Of a DNA stretch of 49,453 nt, positions 1 to 9,726 are shown piece by piece (position 1 is the first letter of the stretch; the number at the start of each line of letters is the position of its first letter). Source of the DNA: Paraglaciecola polaris LMG 21857 (GTDB taxonomy: Bacteria > Pseudomonadota > Gammaproteobacteria > Enterobacterales > Alteromonadaceae); contig NZ_BAER01000144.1 of assembly GCF_000315055.1 (NCBI RefSeq), positions 1 to 49,453 of the forward strand, written 5' to 3'. The notes beneath the pieces were generated by a model, which worked only from the letters and a program-made list of their open reading frames with translations, had not been told where the DNA came from and ran no database searches. Position numbers and translations under genes: made by a program.

Positions 1-269
1 GGTAGCTTAAGTCCGACTACTAAGGTGGCGTCATCCTAAAGCGCTGCCGCGCAAAAGCGACTCAGCAGCAAACCTTCACAAAGTGGATTCCCAGCCCTTC
101 GCAGAGCTCAGGTAGTTCAAGCGGCAGGATCTAGGTTCCTAAAAGCCCCGCTTTCACCCCATGCTCGGCATCCGATACGAGACAACGCGGTTGGTGGAAG
201 ACACTGCCAGACTCCCATTTAGAAGAAGGGCTATCCTCAATCGCGCGGCGACCGGGGTAGCCCTTTTTT
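1..269 (+). ncRNA. Possible structured RNA (3' part), unidentified
   Basis: This stretch is GC-rich, has no open frame of family-like composition on either strand, and ends in a clear intrinsic terminator (228-269). Several local hairpins can be drawn by eye, for example GCGG-AGGA...TCCT...CCGC around 120-150 and CTCG...CGAG around 164-182. Together these suggest the 3' part of a non-coding RNA or long structured leader entering from the left edge on the plus strand. I compared it from memory with tmRNA, RNase P RNA, 6S RNA, SRP RNA, 5S rRNA and the common riboswitches and found no convincing match. Identity is unknown; the call rests only on composition, structure and the terminator. Confidence 0.35.
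228..269 (+). terminator. Rho-independent terminator
   Basis: A nine-pair stem with the outer arms GGGCTA (228-233) and TAGCCC (258-263), extended inward by TCC/GGG, encloses a roughly 18-nt loop and is followed directly by six T residues (264-269). The T-run lies on the plus strand, so it ends a transcript coming from the left edge, not dnaE2, which runs on the minus strand. Confidence 0.75.
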
Positions 270-563
270 GCATTTGTAATTCAATAATATTAGGCCTTAG
301 GCAAGCTTCGCTGGCGAAAGTCTACCCAACGCGTGCAGCGCGATATCCTATGCGCTACCGTCATATCATCGACTACTCAGGCTGTCTTCCTTGTAGCTGG
401 CTCTAGTTCATGCTTCTTTGTCACTGTGATTCTCTCAGCCTTCAATACTCTATGTTCGATAGCTTTAGGTCAGCAGTTGACCTATCGGTACACAACTATT
501 TTTTATCTTAAGTTATGGATATTCTTTAAGGGTCCCATTTAAAGGGAGAGTTCTTCGCTGATA
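270..563. other. Gene-free intergenic stretch
   Basis: About 290 AT-richer bases between the plus-strand terminator and the dnaE2 stop. Open frames here are short, overlap each other and have no recognisable protein character. No convincing terminator for the minus-strand imuA-imuB-dnaE2 transcript is visible. I see nothing else in it. Confidence 0.5.
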
Positions 564-3500
564 TTAATGAAAATCCCTTGAGCGAGTTTCCAGCTCTGAA
601 AATAGATGACTCAGATCCTCTAAACGCCTGGCGATAATATGGGTAACACCACCATCCCCTCGTTCTAAAATACCCTGAACTTTTAATATTTTTGCCTGTA
701 AATAAGCTTGTTGCTGCGCCCTAGCCGTTGCTTGCCAAACAATTACGTTGCTATTGCCCGTATCATCCTCAAGTGTAATAAAAGTTACGCCTGCGGCGGT
801 TCCTGGACTTTGTCTGCCTTTAACAAGTCCTGCCACTGAGATTACTGTTTTATGCTGTATATTTTTTAGGTGTGCTGCTGGGGTGTAACGACCTAATAAG
901 TTGGCATCAGCTAATATGCGGATTGGATGCAAGGCTAAACTCAGGCCTGTAGTGCGATAATCCTCTAATACGGTATTGAGTGTAGTTGGCGCGTCAGGAG
1001 TGAAATCGCCCGCTAAAGACAGTTGCGTAAATAGTGGCAAATCAGGTTCACTATTCATAAGTAACCATTTTGTGGTGTATCTATTATCACTTATTGCTTG
1101 AAATGCATTCGCACTGGCGAGCGCCTCTAAATGACCTCGGTTAAATGAAAAATCTTTTAATTGATTTAAATTTTTAAACCCCTCTTGAGGCCGGCTTTCG
1201 ACTAGCCGTTCAATTTCTTTACGAGAAACCCCTTTTACTAGTCTTATTCCTAAGCGTATAGCCTGTTTTCCATGGATACTTTCAAGTACATGATCATAAC
1301 TAGACAAGTTAATGCACAGCGGTAGTATCTTAACGTGATGTCGCTTTGCATCTTGAATTAACTGATCAGGAGTATAAAACCCCATAGGCCAACTATTAAG
1401 CAGGCCACAGTAAAAACATTCAGGGTAATAGTACTTTACCCAAGACGATACATAAGCCAGCACAGAAAAAGAGGCAGAATGTGATTCAGGAAATCCGTAT
1501 TCGCCAAAGCCACATATTTGCTTATATAGCTGTTCGGCGAACTGACTTTTGTAACCACGGCTCAACATGCCCTTAATCAACTTATCTTTAAATTTAATCA
1601 GCTCGCCGGTTTTCTTCCAGCTAGCCATTGCTCTACGTAATTGATCCGCTTCGCCGCCGCTAAAGCCTGCGGCCACCATCGCAATTTTGATGACTTGCTC
1701 TTGGAATATGGGCACGCCCATGGTGCGTGATAAAACCGCTTCGACTTCCTTCGATGGATATTCTACCGGCTCTAGTCCATCACGACGTTTTAGAAATGGA
1801 TGCACCATGTCACCTTGAATGGGTCCTGGTCTTACAATTGCAATTTGAATGACCAAGTCGTAAAAACATTTAGGGCGAAGCCTAGGCAACATAGTCATTT
1901 GCGCGCGTGATTCAATTTGAAATACACCCACAGTATCTGCACGTTGGATCATGTCATATACGTCAGGATCACTTGGTAGCCTGGTAATATCGGCAATGGA
2001 AATGACTTTATTTTGATGTTTCACAATCAAGTCAAAGCTCTTACGAATGGCGGTTAACATACCCAGCGCCAGTACATCTACTTTGAGTAGCCCCAAGCTT
2101 TCTAAGTCATCTTTGTCCCACTGAATGACACTACGTTCAGCCATAGAGGCATTTTCAATAGGCACGAGTTGATAGAGTGGGTTGGCTGAGATCACAAAGC
2201 CGCCAACATGTTGGGATAAGTGACGGGGAAAGCCTTTAATCTCATTTACTAGGTGGATGAAATGCTTACCTTTGCCAGAGCTCGGGTCTAACCCGAGCTC
2301 TGTAATTTGTGCTTGCCAATTAAGTGCTTTATCTCGACGATTAATATTTTTTATAAAAAAGTCGAGTTGAGACTCATGAATACCTAATGCCTTACCCACA
2401 TCACGAATTGCACTTTTTTGGCGATAGCAGATCACCGTGGCTGCGATTGCAGTTCGCTCACGTCCATACTTATTGTAAATATATTGAATGATTTCTTCGC
2501 GACGTTCATGTTCAAAATCCACATCAATATCAGGTGGTTCATTGCGTTCTTTAGAAATAAATCGCTCAAACAAGACAGATATTTGCCTAGGGTCAACGGC
2601 GGTGATTTCTAAGCAATAACAGACCACTGAATTGGCTGCGGAGCCACGTCCCTGATAAAGAATATTTTGTACTTTAGCGAATTGCACAATGTCTGAAATA
2701 GTCAGAAAGAAAAACTCATACTTAAGTAATTCTATCAGTTTTAGTTCTTTTGCTATGATCCGCTTGATAGCAAAAGCAACACCGTTAGGAAAGCGAATAT
2801 TCATTCCTGCCTTAACCAATTTACGCAAATGTCCCGTTGCCGTTGAGCCGAATGGGATTAATTCAGCAGGGTATTGGTAACTGAGTTCATTCATATTAAA
2901 GGTACACAAGCGGGCAATATGAACGCTTTCCGCAAGCCAATCCGCTGGGTATAAGCGCTGTAATTTAGTCATCGAACGTAGCGAACGTTCAATATTTTGT
3001 GGGATTTTATCGACTATATGTTCTATATTTTTAACATGATGTATGGATTTTAGAACGCAAAGTAATTCGTATCGGTCGGGATCATGCATTAATATGCCAC
3101 CACATGCCGTGATGGGAATATTGAATGTACGTTGTAAGGCTTCACAATGGCTTAGATAATCTTGCTCCCCGCAAGTGAGGTGTCGCTGATACCCTATCCA
3201 TAGTCGATTGCTATAATGCTTTAATAACCAGTTTGCCCAGTGATTATCTAGTGCTTTTTCACCCTTTGGGATCCAAATGGCAAGGCAATTTTTCGCCGTT
3301 TTCAAATCCCATAATTCAATATGATAACTACCTTTTTCAGCGCGCTTACGAGCATTAGTGATAATGCGACATAACTCGGAATATGCTGCGTGAGTGGGGC
3401 ACAGTAAAATGAGTTGTAATTCGTCATTAAAATGAAACAAGCTGCCAACGATAAGCTTGATGTTAAGGCGTTTTTCTTTTATTTCTGAGTAAGCGCGTAC

Positions 3501-3659
3501 TATCCCTGCAACGCTACATTCATCAGTGATAGCAAGTGCTTGATAACCTAAGAGATCAGCTTGGGAAATTAACTCTTGTGGATGTGATGCTGCGTGTAAA
3601 AAGCTAAAATTACTTTGGCAAAATAACTCAGCATATTGGGTGGAGGTTCCCTTATCCAT
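564..3659 (-). CDS. dnaE2: Error-prone DNA polymerase DnaE2 (ImuC)
   Basis: Alpha-subunit-like C-family DNA polymerase that performs translesion synthesis with ImuA and ImuB after DNA damage. The 1031-residue product has an N-terminal PHP domain (about 1-250), a polymerase core with GRGSAANS near residue 337 and the catalytic aspartate motif PPDIDVDF near 375-382, and a C-terminal OB-fold region. Length fits DnaE2 rather than replicative DnaE (about 1160). The frame is open further to a GTG at 3686, but the ATG at 3659 overlaps the imuB TAA by one base (TAATG), the usual coupled arrangement, so I chose it. It is the last gene of the SOS operon. No truncation or frameshift is seen. Confidence 0.95.
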   Translation of the reverse strand: MDKGTSTQYAELFCQSNFSFLHAASHPQELISQADLLGYQALAITDECSVAGIVRAYSEIKEKRLNIKLIVGSLFHFNDELQLILLCPTHAAYSELCRIITNARKRAEKGSYHIELWDLKTAKNCLAIWIPKGEKALDNHWANWLLKHYSNRLWIGYQRHLTCGEQDYLSHCEALQRTFNIPITACGGILMHDPDRYELLCVLKSIHHVKNIEHIVDKIPQNIERSLRSMTKLQRLYPADWLAESVHIARLCTFNMNELSYQYPAELIPFGSTATGHLRKLVKAGMNIRFPNGVAFAIKRIIAKELKLIELLKYEFFFLTISDIVQFAKVQNILYQGRGSAANSVVCYCLEITAVDPRQISVLFERFISKERNEPPDIDVDFEHERREEIIQYIYNKYGRERTAIAATVICYRQKSAIRDVGKALGIHESQLDFFIKNINRRDKALNWQAQITELGLDPSSGKGKHFIHLVNEIKGFPRHLSQHVGGFVISANPLYQLVPIENASMAERSVIQWDKDDLESLGLLKVDVLALGMLTAIRKSFDLIVKHQNKVISIADITRLPSDPDVYDMIQRADTVGVFQIESRAQMTMLPRLRPKCFYDLVIQIAIVRPGPIQGDMVHPFLKRRDGLEPVEYPSKEVEAVLSRTMGVPIFQEQVIKIAMVAAGFSGGEADQLRRAMASWKKTGELIKFKDKLIKGMLSRGYKSQFAEQLYKQICGFGEYGFPESHSASFSVLAYVSSWVKYYYPECFYCGLLNSWPMGFYTPDQLIQDAKRHHVKILPLCINLSSYDHVLESIHGKQAIRLGIRLVKGVSRKEIERLVESRPQEGFKNLNQLKDFSFNRGHLEALASANAFQAISDNRYTTKWLLMNSEPDLPLFTQLSLAGDFTPDAPTTLNTVLEDYRTTGLSLALHPIRILADANLLGRYTPAAHLKNIQHKTVISVAGLVKGRQSPGTAAGVTFITLEDDTGNSNVIVWQATARAQQQAYLQAKILKVQGILERGDGGVTHIIARRLEDLSHLFSELETRSRDFH

Positions 3660-5068
3660 TAGCTGAAGATACCATGTAGGAACCACTGTTTTTCAGGGGT
3701 TTTAAATACCCAAAACCACTGACCATTTTGACTCATCGCGATAAAGTAGTCTCTCACTATAGGATGATGATCCCACCAACCTGTACTTATCCGCTCAGGG
3801 CCATGCATGATAGATACAGCTTCACACAAAATAACCGGAACCGGTAACAATAAACTTGGGCGTAATGATTGATGATACTCAGGATGAGATTCTTTTATTT
3901 CCAATGCCGATGTGTATTGTGATGCGCATTCAGGGCGGTAATCATTCACCGTACTGGGACTGAATAGGGCATTCTCACCTAATTTTGCGCTCAGCAATGA
4001 AACCAACTGTAAGCGTGAAACGGCTCCTTGTTTGCCCAAAAATAGGTCATGCTTGTCAGGACAGCGCACAAAGGTTTTGCCAGTAGCTAGTTGTATTGCA
4101 ACAATCGGTGCATTCAATATTAAACTCTCAAACCTGAGAGTAAGTAGAGCTGACCAGTGTTTTGCTCTGTACTCACCTTGTTGAGACCCGATGTGAACTT
4201 CTAAGGGATCTTTGCCTCGTTGATAAAGGGTGAGGTGTAGTTGTTGGGTGAGTTCGTCTCTGAGCAATAAAAAACTTTCTAAACTAGTCAGCAGGTGTTG
4301 AATCGGTCGCAGTAATACATCACTGCGTTCAATCTCATATAGCAGTTCAATGTGCTGTTGGAAATGTTCTACGGGATGAAAAAATTCTACTGGGTGGTTA
4401 AACTCACCTCTAAGTTGACCTAGATAAGTGATGACGTGAGATTCAAAACGTTTAGCCAGCTCGCCAAACGGAATCGCGAATAATTGCTCCACCGTTTTTA
4501 CTCCAACGCTGTTGAGCTTACCCACATCTTTTGCGGTTAAGTCGGTAACGGTTAAATCAACTTTTTTGAGGGCCGTGAGTATTACGTCATGTTGCTCGGT
4601 GACTTTATTCCATCCTCTTAACGCTAATAACTTAGCTGCTAAAGGCGAATGACCAGATGCATAAAAAAAGTCAACATTGAGGGGGGCAAGCTGCTTTTTT
4701 ATCATACCCCAAAGTGCGTCTAAGCTACCGTATAAACGCAGCATGTTATGTACTCTGAGCAATAACCCTTGAGGGCTAAAAAAACAGATATCAGAGGCGA
4801 TTAAATATAGCCGTTGCGCAATAAGATTGAGCTGTTGTTTTTCTATTTTGGGACTAGAAGGCAGCACCTGTAAATCTCGATGTAAAGCCGCTGCTGTGCC
4901 TAAACTCATATGCGTCTTGATGCCTACATGTCGTGCAGCTTGATTTAGCTGCACTATGCCGCTGTGAGAGTCTAAGATCACCCGAGGAAGAGACGCATCT
5001 GGCTCTTCAATGGCATAGGAGTCCAGTTGTAAGTTAGGAAAATGTAGATATAACCACAAAGAATGCAT
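3659..5068 (-). CDS. imuB: ImuB, Y-family polymerase-like mutasome protein
   Basis: Adapter protein of the ImuA-ImuB-DnaE2 mutasome. The 469-residue product has the Y-family polymerase fold, but the positions that hold catalytic acidic residues in DinB/UmuC are replaced: the N-terminal motif reads YLHFPNLQLDS, and the palm segment near residue 100 reads FSPQGLLLRV where active enzymes have an Asp-Glu pair. In the family this protein is catalytically dead and recruits DnaE2 and the beta clamp. The segment LTAKDVGKLNSVGVKTVEQL (about 175-195) is the helix-hairpin-helix region. It lies 8 bases after imuA and overlaps dnaE2 by one base, so the three are translated from one message. Confidence 0.92.
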   Translation of the reverse strand: MHSLWLYLHFPNLQLDSYAIEEPDASLPRVILDSHSGIVQLNQAARHVGIKTHMSLGTAAALHRDLQVLPSSPKIEKQQLNLIAQRLYLIASDICFFSPQGLLLRVHNMLRLYGSLDALWGMIKKQLAPLNVDFFYASGHSPLAAKLLALRGWNKVTEQHDVILTALKKVDLTVTDLTAKDVGKLNSVGVKTVEQLFAIPFGELAKRFESHVITYLGQLRGEFNHPVEFFHPVEHFQQHIELLYEIERSDVLLRPIQHLLTSLESFLLLRDELTQQLHLTLYQRGKDPLEVHIGSQQGEYRAKHWSALLTLRFESLILNAPIVAIQLATGKTFVRCPDKHDLFLGKQGAVSRLQLVSLLSAKLGENALFSPSTVNDYRPECASQYTSALEIKESHPEYHQSLRPSLLLPVPVILCEAVSIMHGPERISTGWWDHHPIVRDYFIAMSQNGQWFWVFKTPEKQWFLHGIFS

Positions 5069-5076
5069 AGCAAATA

Positions 5077-5766
5077 TTAACCGGTCAGACTATGGATAGT
5101 GGCCAGTGGTAGAACGTTTTCTGTAGATAATCGATGTGTTAATTCCGGCCACACCTTCACCATATTGACGACAAAGGGCTCACTGTGACTGCCGCCTTTA
5201 CGTTTAGTCACCGTGACATTGATGCCTTCGGGAGCAGCTGTGAAATTCATCGTTAATGAAACGGGCAATGAAAAATGCTCATTTGTTTTCTGGCGTACAA
5301 TGATGCTGAGCGCACCACCTGTTTCCGCAGCAAACTGCAGTCGCTTTGCTTGATGTATTGCTAAAGATTGCTGCCAAAGAAACAACCCATCACAACAGCC
5401 ACTTTTTAAACATTGCTCAGCTGACCATAAAGCGTCTTTAGCATTTTGCGGTTCGATAATAAGGATACGACTTAAGTCAAAGCCTAGTTTTAACAGCATA
5501 GGGCCGTTCAAGTGAACTGGCGGGGCAATAAAAACTAAAAGCCTCTCACTACTTTGTTGACGTAATACAAAGCTGGGTAGCAATAAACGTAACTCTCCAA
5601 TGCCGATAGCGGTACTGACATCCACTACGCCCTGCTCAGGCAAGCCACCTTGCAAGTGTTTATCTAACACTTCAAAACCACTAGGAAGTGTTTTTTGCGC
5701 AGCGCCTACCTGGCTAGCTTGCCAAAGTAAGCGTTTATTTTTGAGTCCATCTATAGTGGGTTTCAT
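5077..5766 (-). CDS. imuA: ImuA, SulA/RecA-like mutasome protein
   Basis: First gene of the imuA-imuB-dnaE2 operon. The 229-residue product has the SulA/RecA-like arrangement, beginning with LPSGFEVLDKHLQGGLPEQG, which in RecA-fold proteins precedes the Walker A loop. Here that loop (VVDVSTAIGIGELRLLL) lacks the GKT signature, as is usual in gammaproteobacterial ImuA, so ATP binding is doubtful. The family is required for damage-induced mutagenesis with ImuB and DnaE2; its role is thought to be regulating RecA and the mutasome. The ATG at 5766 lies 10 bases downstream of a LexA box (5777-5796), which places the operon under SOS control. Confidence 0.9.
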   Translation of the reverse strand: MKPTIDGLKNKRLLWQASQVGAAQKTLPSGFEVLDKHLQGGLPEQGVVDVSTAIGIGELRLLLPSFVLRQQSSERLLVFIAPPVHLNGPMLLKLGFDLSRILIIEPQNAKDALWSAEQCLKSGCCDGLFLWQQSLAIHQAKRLQFAAETGGALSIIVRQKTNEHFSLPVSLTMNFTAAPEGINVTVTKRKGGSHSEPFVVNMVKVWPELTHRLSTENVLPLATIHSLTG

Positions 5767-5776
5767 ACATCACCTA

Positions 5777-5796
5777 TACTGTATATAGATACAGTA
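5777..5796 (-). promoter_or_regulatory. LexA (SOS) box of the imuA operon
   Basis: The 20-base site TACTGTATATAGATACAGTA matches the gammaproteobacterial LexA consensus (CTGT, eight bases, ACAG, with the preferred flanking TA) at essentially every conserved position. It lies immediately upstream of the imuA start, where bound LexA would block transcription. The near-ideal match predicts tight repression. Confidence 0.95.
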
Positions 5797-5987
5797 TATT
5801 CGACGCGTATTGATATGCAAGCTCTACACATAGTCAGCAAAGGTAAGATTACGGATGTATCTGATTCAACGTATAATTATTGTTATATGTCTAAATAGAG
5901 CAGGGAGTCGGGGTTACCAAGTTAAGCTTGAAATACATAGATGACTGAGGATAATTGCTCTTTCGCGCTGATGATAAGTGAATTCAC

Positions 5988-6452
5988 ATGCAATATTGGT
6001 TATTCAAGACAGAGCCCGATGCCTTTAGCATTGACGATTTAGCCACCCGAGCAAAGCAAACAGAGCACTGGGACGGTATACGTAATTACCAAGCGCGTAA
6101 CTTTTTACGTGACCAAGTAAAATTAGGCGATAAGGTCTTTATTTATCATTCAAGCTGCAAGGAGGTAGGGATCGCGGGTTTAGCTGAAGTGGTTAAAGAA
6201 GCTTACCCTGATCACACTCAGTTCGACCCAGAAAGTCATTATTACGATCCTAAATCAACCACTGACAACCCGCGTTGGGTGATGGTCGATGTAAAGTTCA
6301 TCGAAAAGTTCCCCGCTGTATTAGCGCTGAAAAAAATCAAAACCATGGCTGAGATAAACGAAGTGGGCTTAGTCAAAAAAGGCCATAGGTTGTCGATCAT
6401 GCCAGTGAATGAAAATGAGTTTTCAGCTTTGTTACAGGCAGCTAAAGCTTAG
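5988..6452 (+). CDS. EVE domain-containing protein
   Basis: A 154-residue, single-domain EVE protein, the PUA-like fold also found in human THYN1. The N-terminus MQYWLFKTEPDAFSIDDL, the segment WDGIRNYQARNFLRDQVKLG and the later PRWVMVDVKF are the typical conserved blocks. EVE domains bind modified bases (5-methylcytosine derivatives, modified RNA); the cellular role of the stand-alone bacterial protein is not settled. It is transcribed divergently from the imuA operon and is apparently monocistronic. The length is normal for the family. Confidence 0.9.
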   Translation: MQYWLFKTEPDAFSIDDLATRAKQTEHWDGIRNYQARNFLRDQVKLGDKVFIYHSSCKEVGIAGLAEVVKEAYPDHTQFDPESHYYDPKSTTDNPRWVMVDVKFIEKFPAVLALKKIKTMAEINEVGLVKKGHRLSIMPVNENEFSALLQAAKA

Positions 6453-6585
6453 AACATAGGGCTCAAGAGGTTAATCAGCTTTAAATTTGCGAGGGTAGGA
6501 TTTTTTGATCATTATTTACGCGCCTTTACATAGCCCCTTCCTACCTTACAAGGTAATGTAGCTTGCAAGGCCTCACTAATAATTT

Positions 6586-7306
6586 GTTATATTTTTAATC
6601 TATGCTTCTCGCATTTCTCAATTAATAAAAGGATTTTCGTATGGATGTAAATTTATTTGGTATCTTCGTAACAGTAGCAATAGCGCATTTTCTTGCGTTG
6701 TTAAGTCCAGGGCCTGACTTTGTATTAGTTGTTAAAAGCGCAATACGTAATGAAGGTAAAAATGCTATTGGTGTTGCTTTAGGTATTGCATCAGCAAACG
6801 CTTTGTATATTGGATTGTGTTTGATTGGAGTGGGTTCTATTTTAGCTGCTTCTGTTACCGTCATGATTGTGCTTAAAGTTATCGGAGGGCTATTTCTAAT
6901 TTATCTTGCTGTACAGGCTTTACGCGCTAGTAAAAGCTCGTACGAAAACTTGGATATAGCTGAACACTCTCACTCTAATAAGATTAAAGCTACTTTTTTT
7001 AAGGAATTCATTACTGGGTTTATGTCTGGAATATTAAATCCAAAAAACTTATTGTTTTATCTTAGTTTATTTACTGTTGTACTAACTCCTGACGTTGGTT
7101 TGGCTTTCAAGCTAGGTTTAGGTATTTGGATGACCGCTATAGTCTTTTTATGGGATCTATCAATTATCTTTCTTCTTTCAACACCCAAAGTACGTAGTAA
7201 ATTTACCAAACTAGCTTATTACATTGATAAAGTTACTGGAGCTATTTTAGGGATTATCGGCTTTGCTATTGTAAAATCAGCTTTAGCTAAACAATAAAAA
7301 TATAAC
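6586..7306 (+). mobile_element. Possible relict gene cassette carrying the LysE-type gene
   Basis: The LysE-type gene is preceded by GTTATAT (6586-6592) and followed four bases after its stop by TATAAC (7301-7306). These resemble the R' and R'' core sites that bound integron cassettes. The gene is AT-richer than the flanking chromosome, and another attC lies 3 kb downstream. The second half of the site after 7306 is missing: IS110 sequence begins there. This is an inference from short motifs and could be chance. Confidence 0.3.
6641..7297 (+). CDS. LysE family exporter
   Basis: A 218-residue inner-membrane protein of the LysE/RhtB exporter family, which expels amino acids and related solutes. 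The sequence shows the signature LLSPGPDF near residues 23-30, GVALGIASANALYIGLCLIG in the second membrane span, and about six hydrophobic segments. ATG at 6641 is preceded by AAAGGA at a suitable distance. The substrate cannot be told. Base composition is AT-richer than imuA or coaBC, and the gene is followed at once by insertion-sequence debris, so lateral acquisition is likely. It is apparently monocistronic. Confidence 0.88.
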   Translation: MDVNLFGIFVTVAIAHFLALLSPGPDFVLVVKSAIRNEGKNAIGVALGIASANALYIGLCLIGVGSILAASVTVMIVLKVIGGLFLIYLAVQALRASKSSYENLDIAEHSHSNKIKATFFKEFITGFMSGILNPKNLLFYLSLFTVVLTPDVGLAFKLGLGIWMTAIVFLWDLSIIFLLSTPKVRSKFTKLAYYIDKVTGAILGIIGFAIVKSALAKQ

Positions 7307-7327
7307 AAGAGACTATGGCGTTAATAG

Positions 7328-7807
<480 letters not shown>

Positions 7808-7857
7808 TCAGGTGTTTAGCAGACACATAGGCCGGACAAAGTGGGGCTGGGATCACT

Positions 7858-9147
7858 ATGACAACCGAACTAAACGCCATCAAATTTAAATCACAAACCC
7901 ACCCCAGTCACAGATTTCAAAACCTATATGGATTACTAGGTGATGACTTACTGTATCAAAGCTGGGAGCAACTGAATAAACGAGTGGCCCCGGGTATTGA
8001 TGGCATTACGGTGCCGACATACCAGCAAGCGCTTGTGGAAAACCTCACCCGCTTACGTCTCGCACTGAAAGCCAGGCGCTATCGAGCGAATGACATCAAA
8101 CAGGTCTTCATCCCCAAGAGTAATGGCAAGCAGCGCCCACTAGGACTGCCAACGGTCGATGACAAACTGGTGCAGCAAAGCGTGAGCCAGATACTGCAAA
8201 GTATCTGGGAAGCGGGTTTCTTGCCAAACAGCTATGGTTACCGGCCGCACAAGGGTGCACATCAAGCAGTACATAGCGTGGTGTTGAACCTTCAGTTTAA
8301 AGGTTATGGATATATTGTTGAGGCAGATATCAAAGGCTTTTTCGACAATCTAGATCATGACTGGCTGATGGAGATGCTTAAGCAACGTATCGATGATAAA
8401 GCACTTTTTAGCCTAATCGGGCAATGGTTAAAAGCACGGATAAAAACCCCCGAAGGGGATTAACACAAACCACAAAGCGGCACACCACAGGGCGGCATCA
8501 TCAGCCCTGTACTGGCCAATATCTACCTGCACTATGCACTGGATTTGTGGTTTGAGAAGAAAGTAAAACCTCGCATGAAAGGCAGAGCAATGCTGATCCG
8601 CTACGCCGACGATTTTGTGTGCGCGTTTCAGTATGCCAACGATGCTGAGCGGTTTTACCGTGTGCTGCCCAAACGGCTGAAGAAGTTCAAACTCGATACT
8701 GCGCCTGAAAAGACTAGCCTGTTGCGGTTCAGTCGATTCTATCCAAGTCGCAAGCGTCAGTTTTTCTTCTTAGGCTTTGCGTTTTATTGGGGGATTGATG
8801 TGAAGGGTAAACCGAGGTTACGGCGGCGAACTGCAAGTAAAAAGCAGCAAGCCAGCCTCAGCGAATTTTACCACTTCATTAAAGCTAAACGTTCGCAGAA
8901 GCTAGCGATTTGGCTGCCTCAATTGAAACGTAAACTGACCGGGTTCAGAAATTACTTCGGACTGCCCGACAACAGCCGCAGTGTGAGCAAACTGTACAAT
9001 TATGTGTTACATAGTTTGTACAAATGGCTCAACCGACGCAGTGGCCGTCGAAGTTACAACTGGAGTAATTTCAAGAAGATGCTAGAGTATTTCCAAATAC
9101 AGAAGCTACAAGTTAGCAAAAGAGTTATCCATGTTGACTGGTATTAA
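7858..9147 (+). pseudogene. ltrA: Group II intron reverse transcriptase/maturase, interrupted by a stop codon
   Basis: A reverse transcriptase of the group II intron type. The frame is continuous from ATG 7858 to 9147 (about 429 codons) except for one TAA at 8461-8463, between residues KTPEGD and HKPQSGTPQGGIISPVLANI. Motifs on both sides are intact: KQRPLGLPTVDDKLVQ, EADIKGFFDNLDH, the TPQGG block and the YADD catalytic box (around 8600). The C-terminal X domain (GFRNYFGL) is present; no HNH endonuclease is seen. A single substitution explains the interruption, so the protein is made only as a 201-residue fragment unless the stop is read through. Confidence 0.9.
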
Positions 9148-9184
9148 AGTGAGAGTGATTTACACGGGTGAATATATAACTGAA

Positions 9185-9257
9185 GAGCCGGATGTGGTAA
9201 TTCCGCACGTCCGGATCTGTGTGGGGTCGGCTCAGTGATGGGTCGCTCTACCACGAT
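9185..9257 (+). ncRNA. Group II intron domains V and VI
   Basis: Bases 9185-9218 fold as domain V: GAGCCGG at the 5' side, GTGG-TAAT-TCCGCAC hairpin tip and CCGGATC on the 3' side, with the AGC catalytic triad near the 5' end and one G-A mismatch. The following segment to 9257 can form domain VI with an unpaired A eight bases from the intron's 3' end. This identifies the element as an intron rather than a retron or DGR. Confidence 0.8.
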
Positions 9258-9283
9258 TACATTGCTCGAAAAGGGAGTTTAAA

Positions 9284-9709
9284 ATGAGTTCGGCTAATAA
9301 TTCAAAAAGTGTTTTTCAAGACTTCCCAATCAACGTAAAGCTAATCATATCCTCTCTTTGGATAGCGGTTATGTTTTGCTATGTATATGGTGATTATATT
9401 GAAGTTTATGTACCCGGCGTTTTAGCCGAAGCGATGGAAGTCACATCAGATAAGGAGGGGATTCAATTAGAATTCTTTGCAGTTGCTCTACTCATGTCTA
9501 TCCCCAGTGTAATGATATTTTTTACTCTAGTGTTAAAGCCGAATATTAATCGCTGGTTAAATATAATCATACCTACTTTATACGTAGCCCTTCTTGTTGC
9601 GGTAAACCTAGAAACTACATGGGGCTTCTATTTATATCTGACGGCTATTGAAGTATTACTTTCAATTTCTACGGTTTGGTATGCATGGAACTGGCCTAAA
9701 ACAGAATAG
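9284..9709 (+). CDS. Small four-helix membrane protein (DUF6326-like)
   Basis: A 141-residue protein with four hydrophobic segments (roughly residues 18-36, 64-86, 92-108 and 113-132) and short loops. The pattern and the segment VKLIISSLWIAVMFCYVYGDY resemble the DUF6326 family as I remember it, but the function is unknown. ATG 9284 is preceded by AAGGGAG. It begins 26 bases after the intron's 3' end and is followed 17 bases later by an attC-like hairpin, so it is probably the coding part of an old gene cassette. Composition is AT-rich compared with neighbouring core genes. Confidence 0.6.
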   Translation: MSSANNSKSVFQDFPINVKLIISSLWIAVMFCYVYGDYIEVYVPGVLAEAMEVTSDKEGIQLEFFAVALLMSIPSVMIFFTLVLKPNINRWLNIIIPTLYVALLVAVNLETTWGFYLYLTAIEVLLSISTVWYAWNWPKTE

Positions 9710-9726
9710 AGTGCAAGTAGGTAATG

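Noticed and set aside
1-269. tmRNA, RNase P RNA, 6S RNA or a cobalamin riboswitch
   Set aside because: The conserved sequences of each were looked for on both strands and not found, although short similarities (for example ATGCTCGG with 6S RNA) occur.
161-406. 81-codon open frame on the plus strand
   Set aside because: It spans the terminator hairpin and T-run, has no ribosome-binding site and no protein-like features.
3660-3686. GTG at 3686 as the dnaE2 start
   Set aside because: ATG 3659 overlaps the imuB stop in a TAATG junction, a better fit for coupled translation; no ribosome-binding site favours the GTG.
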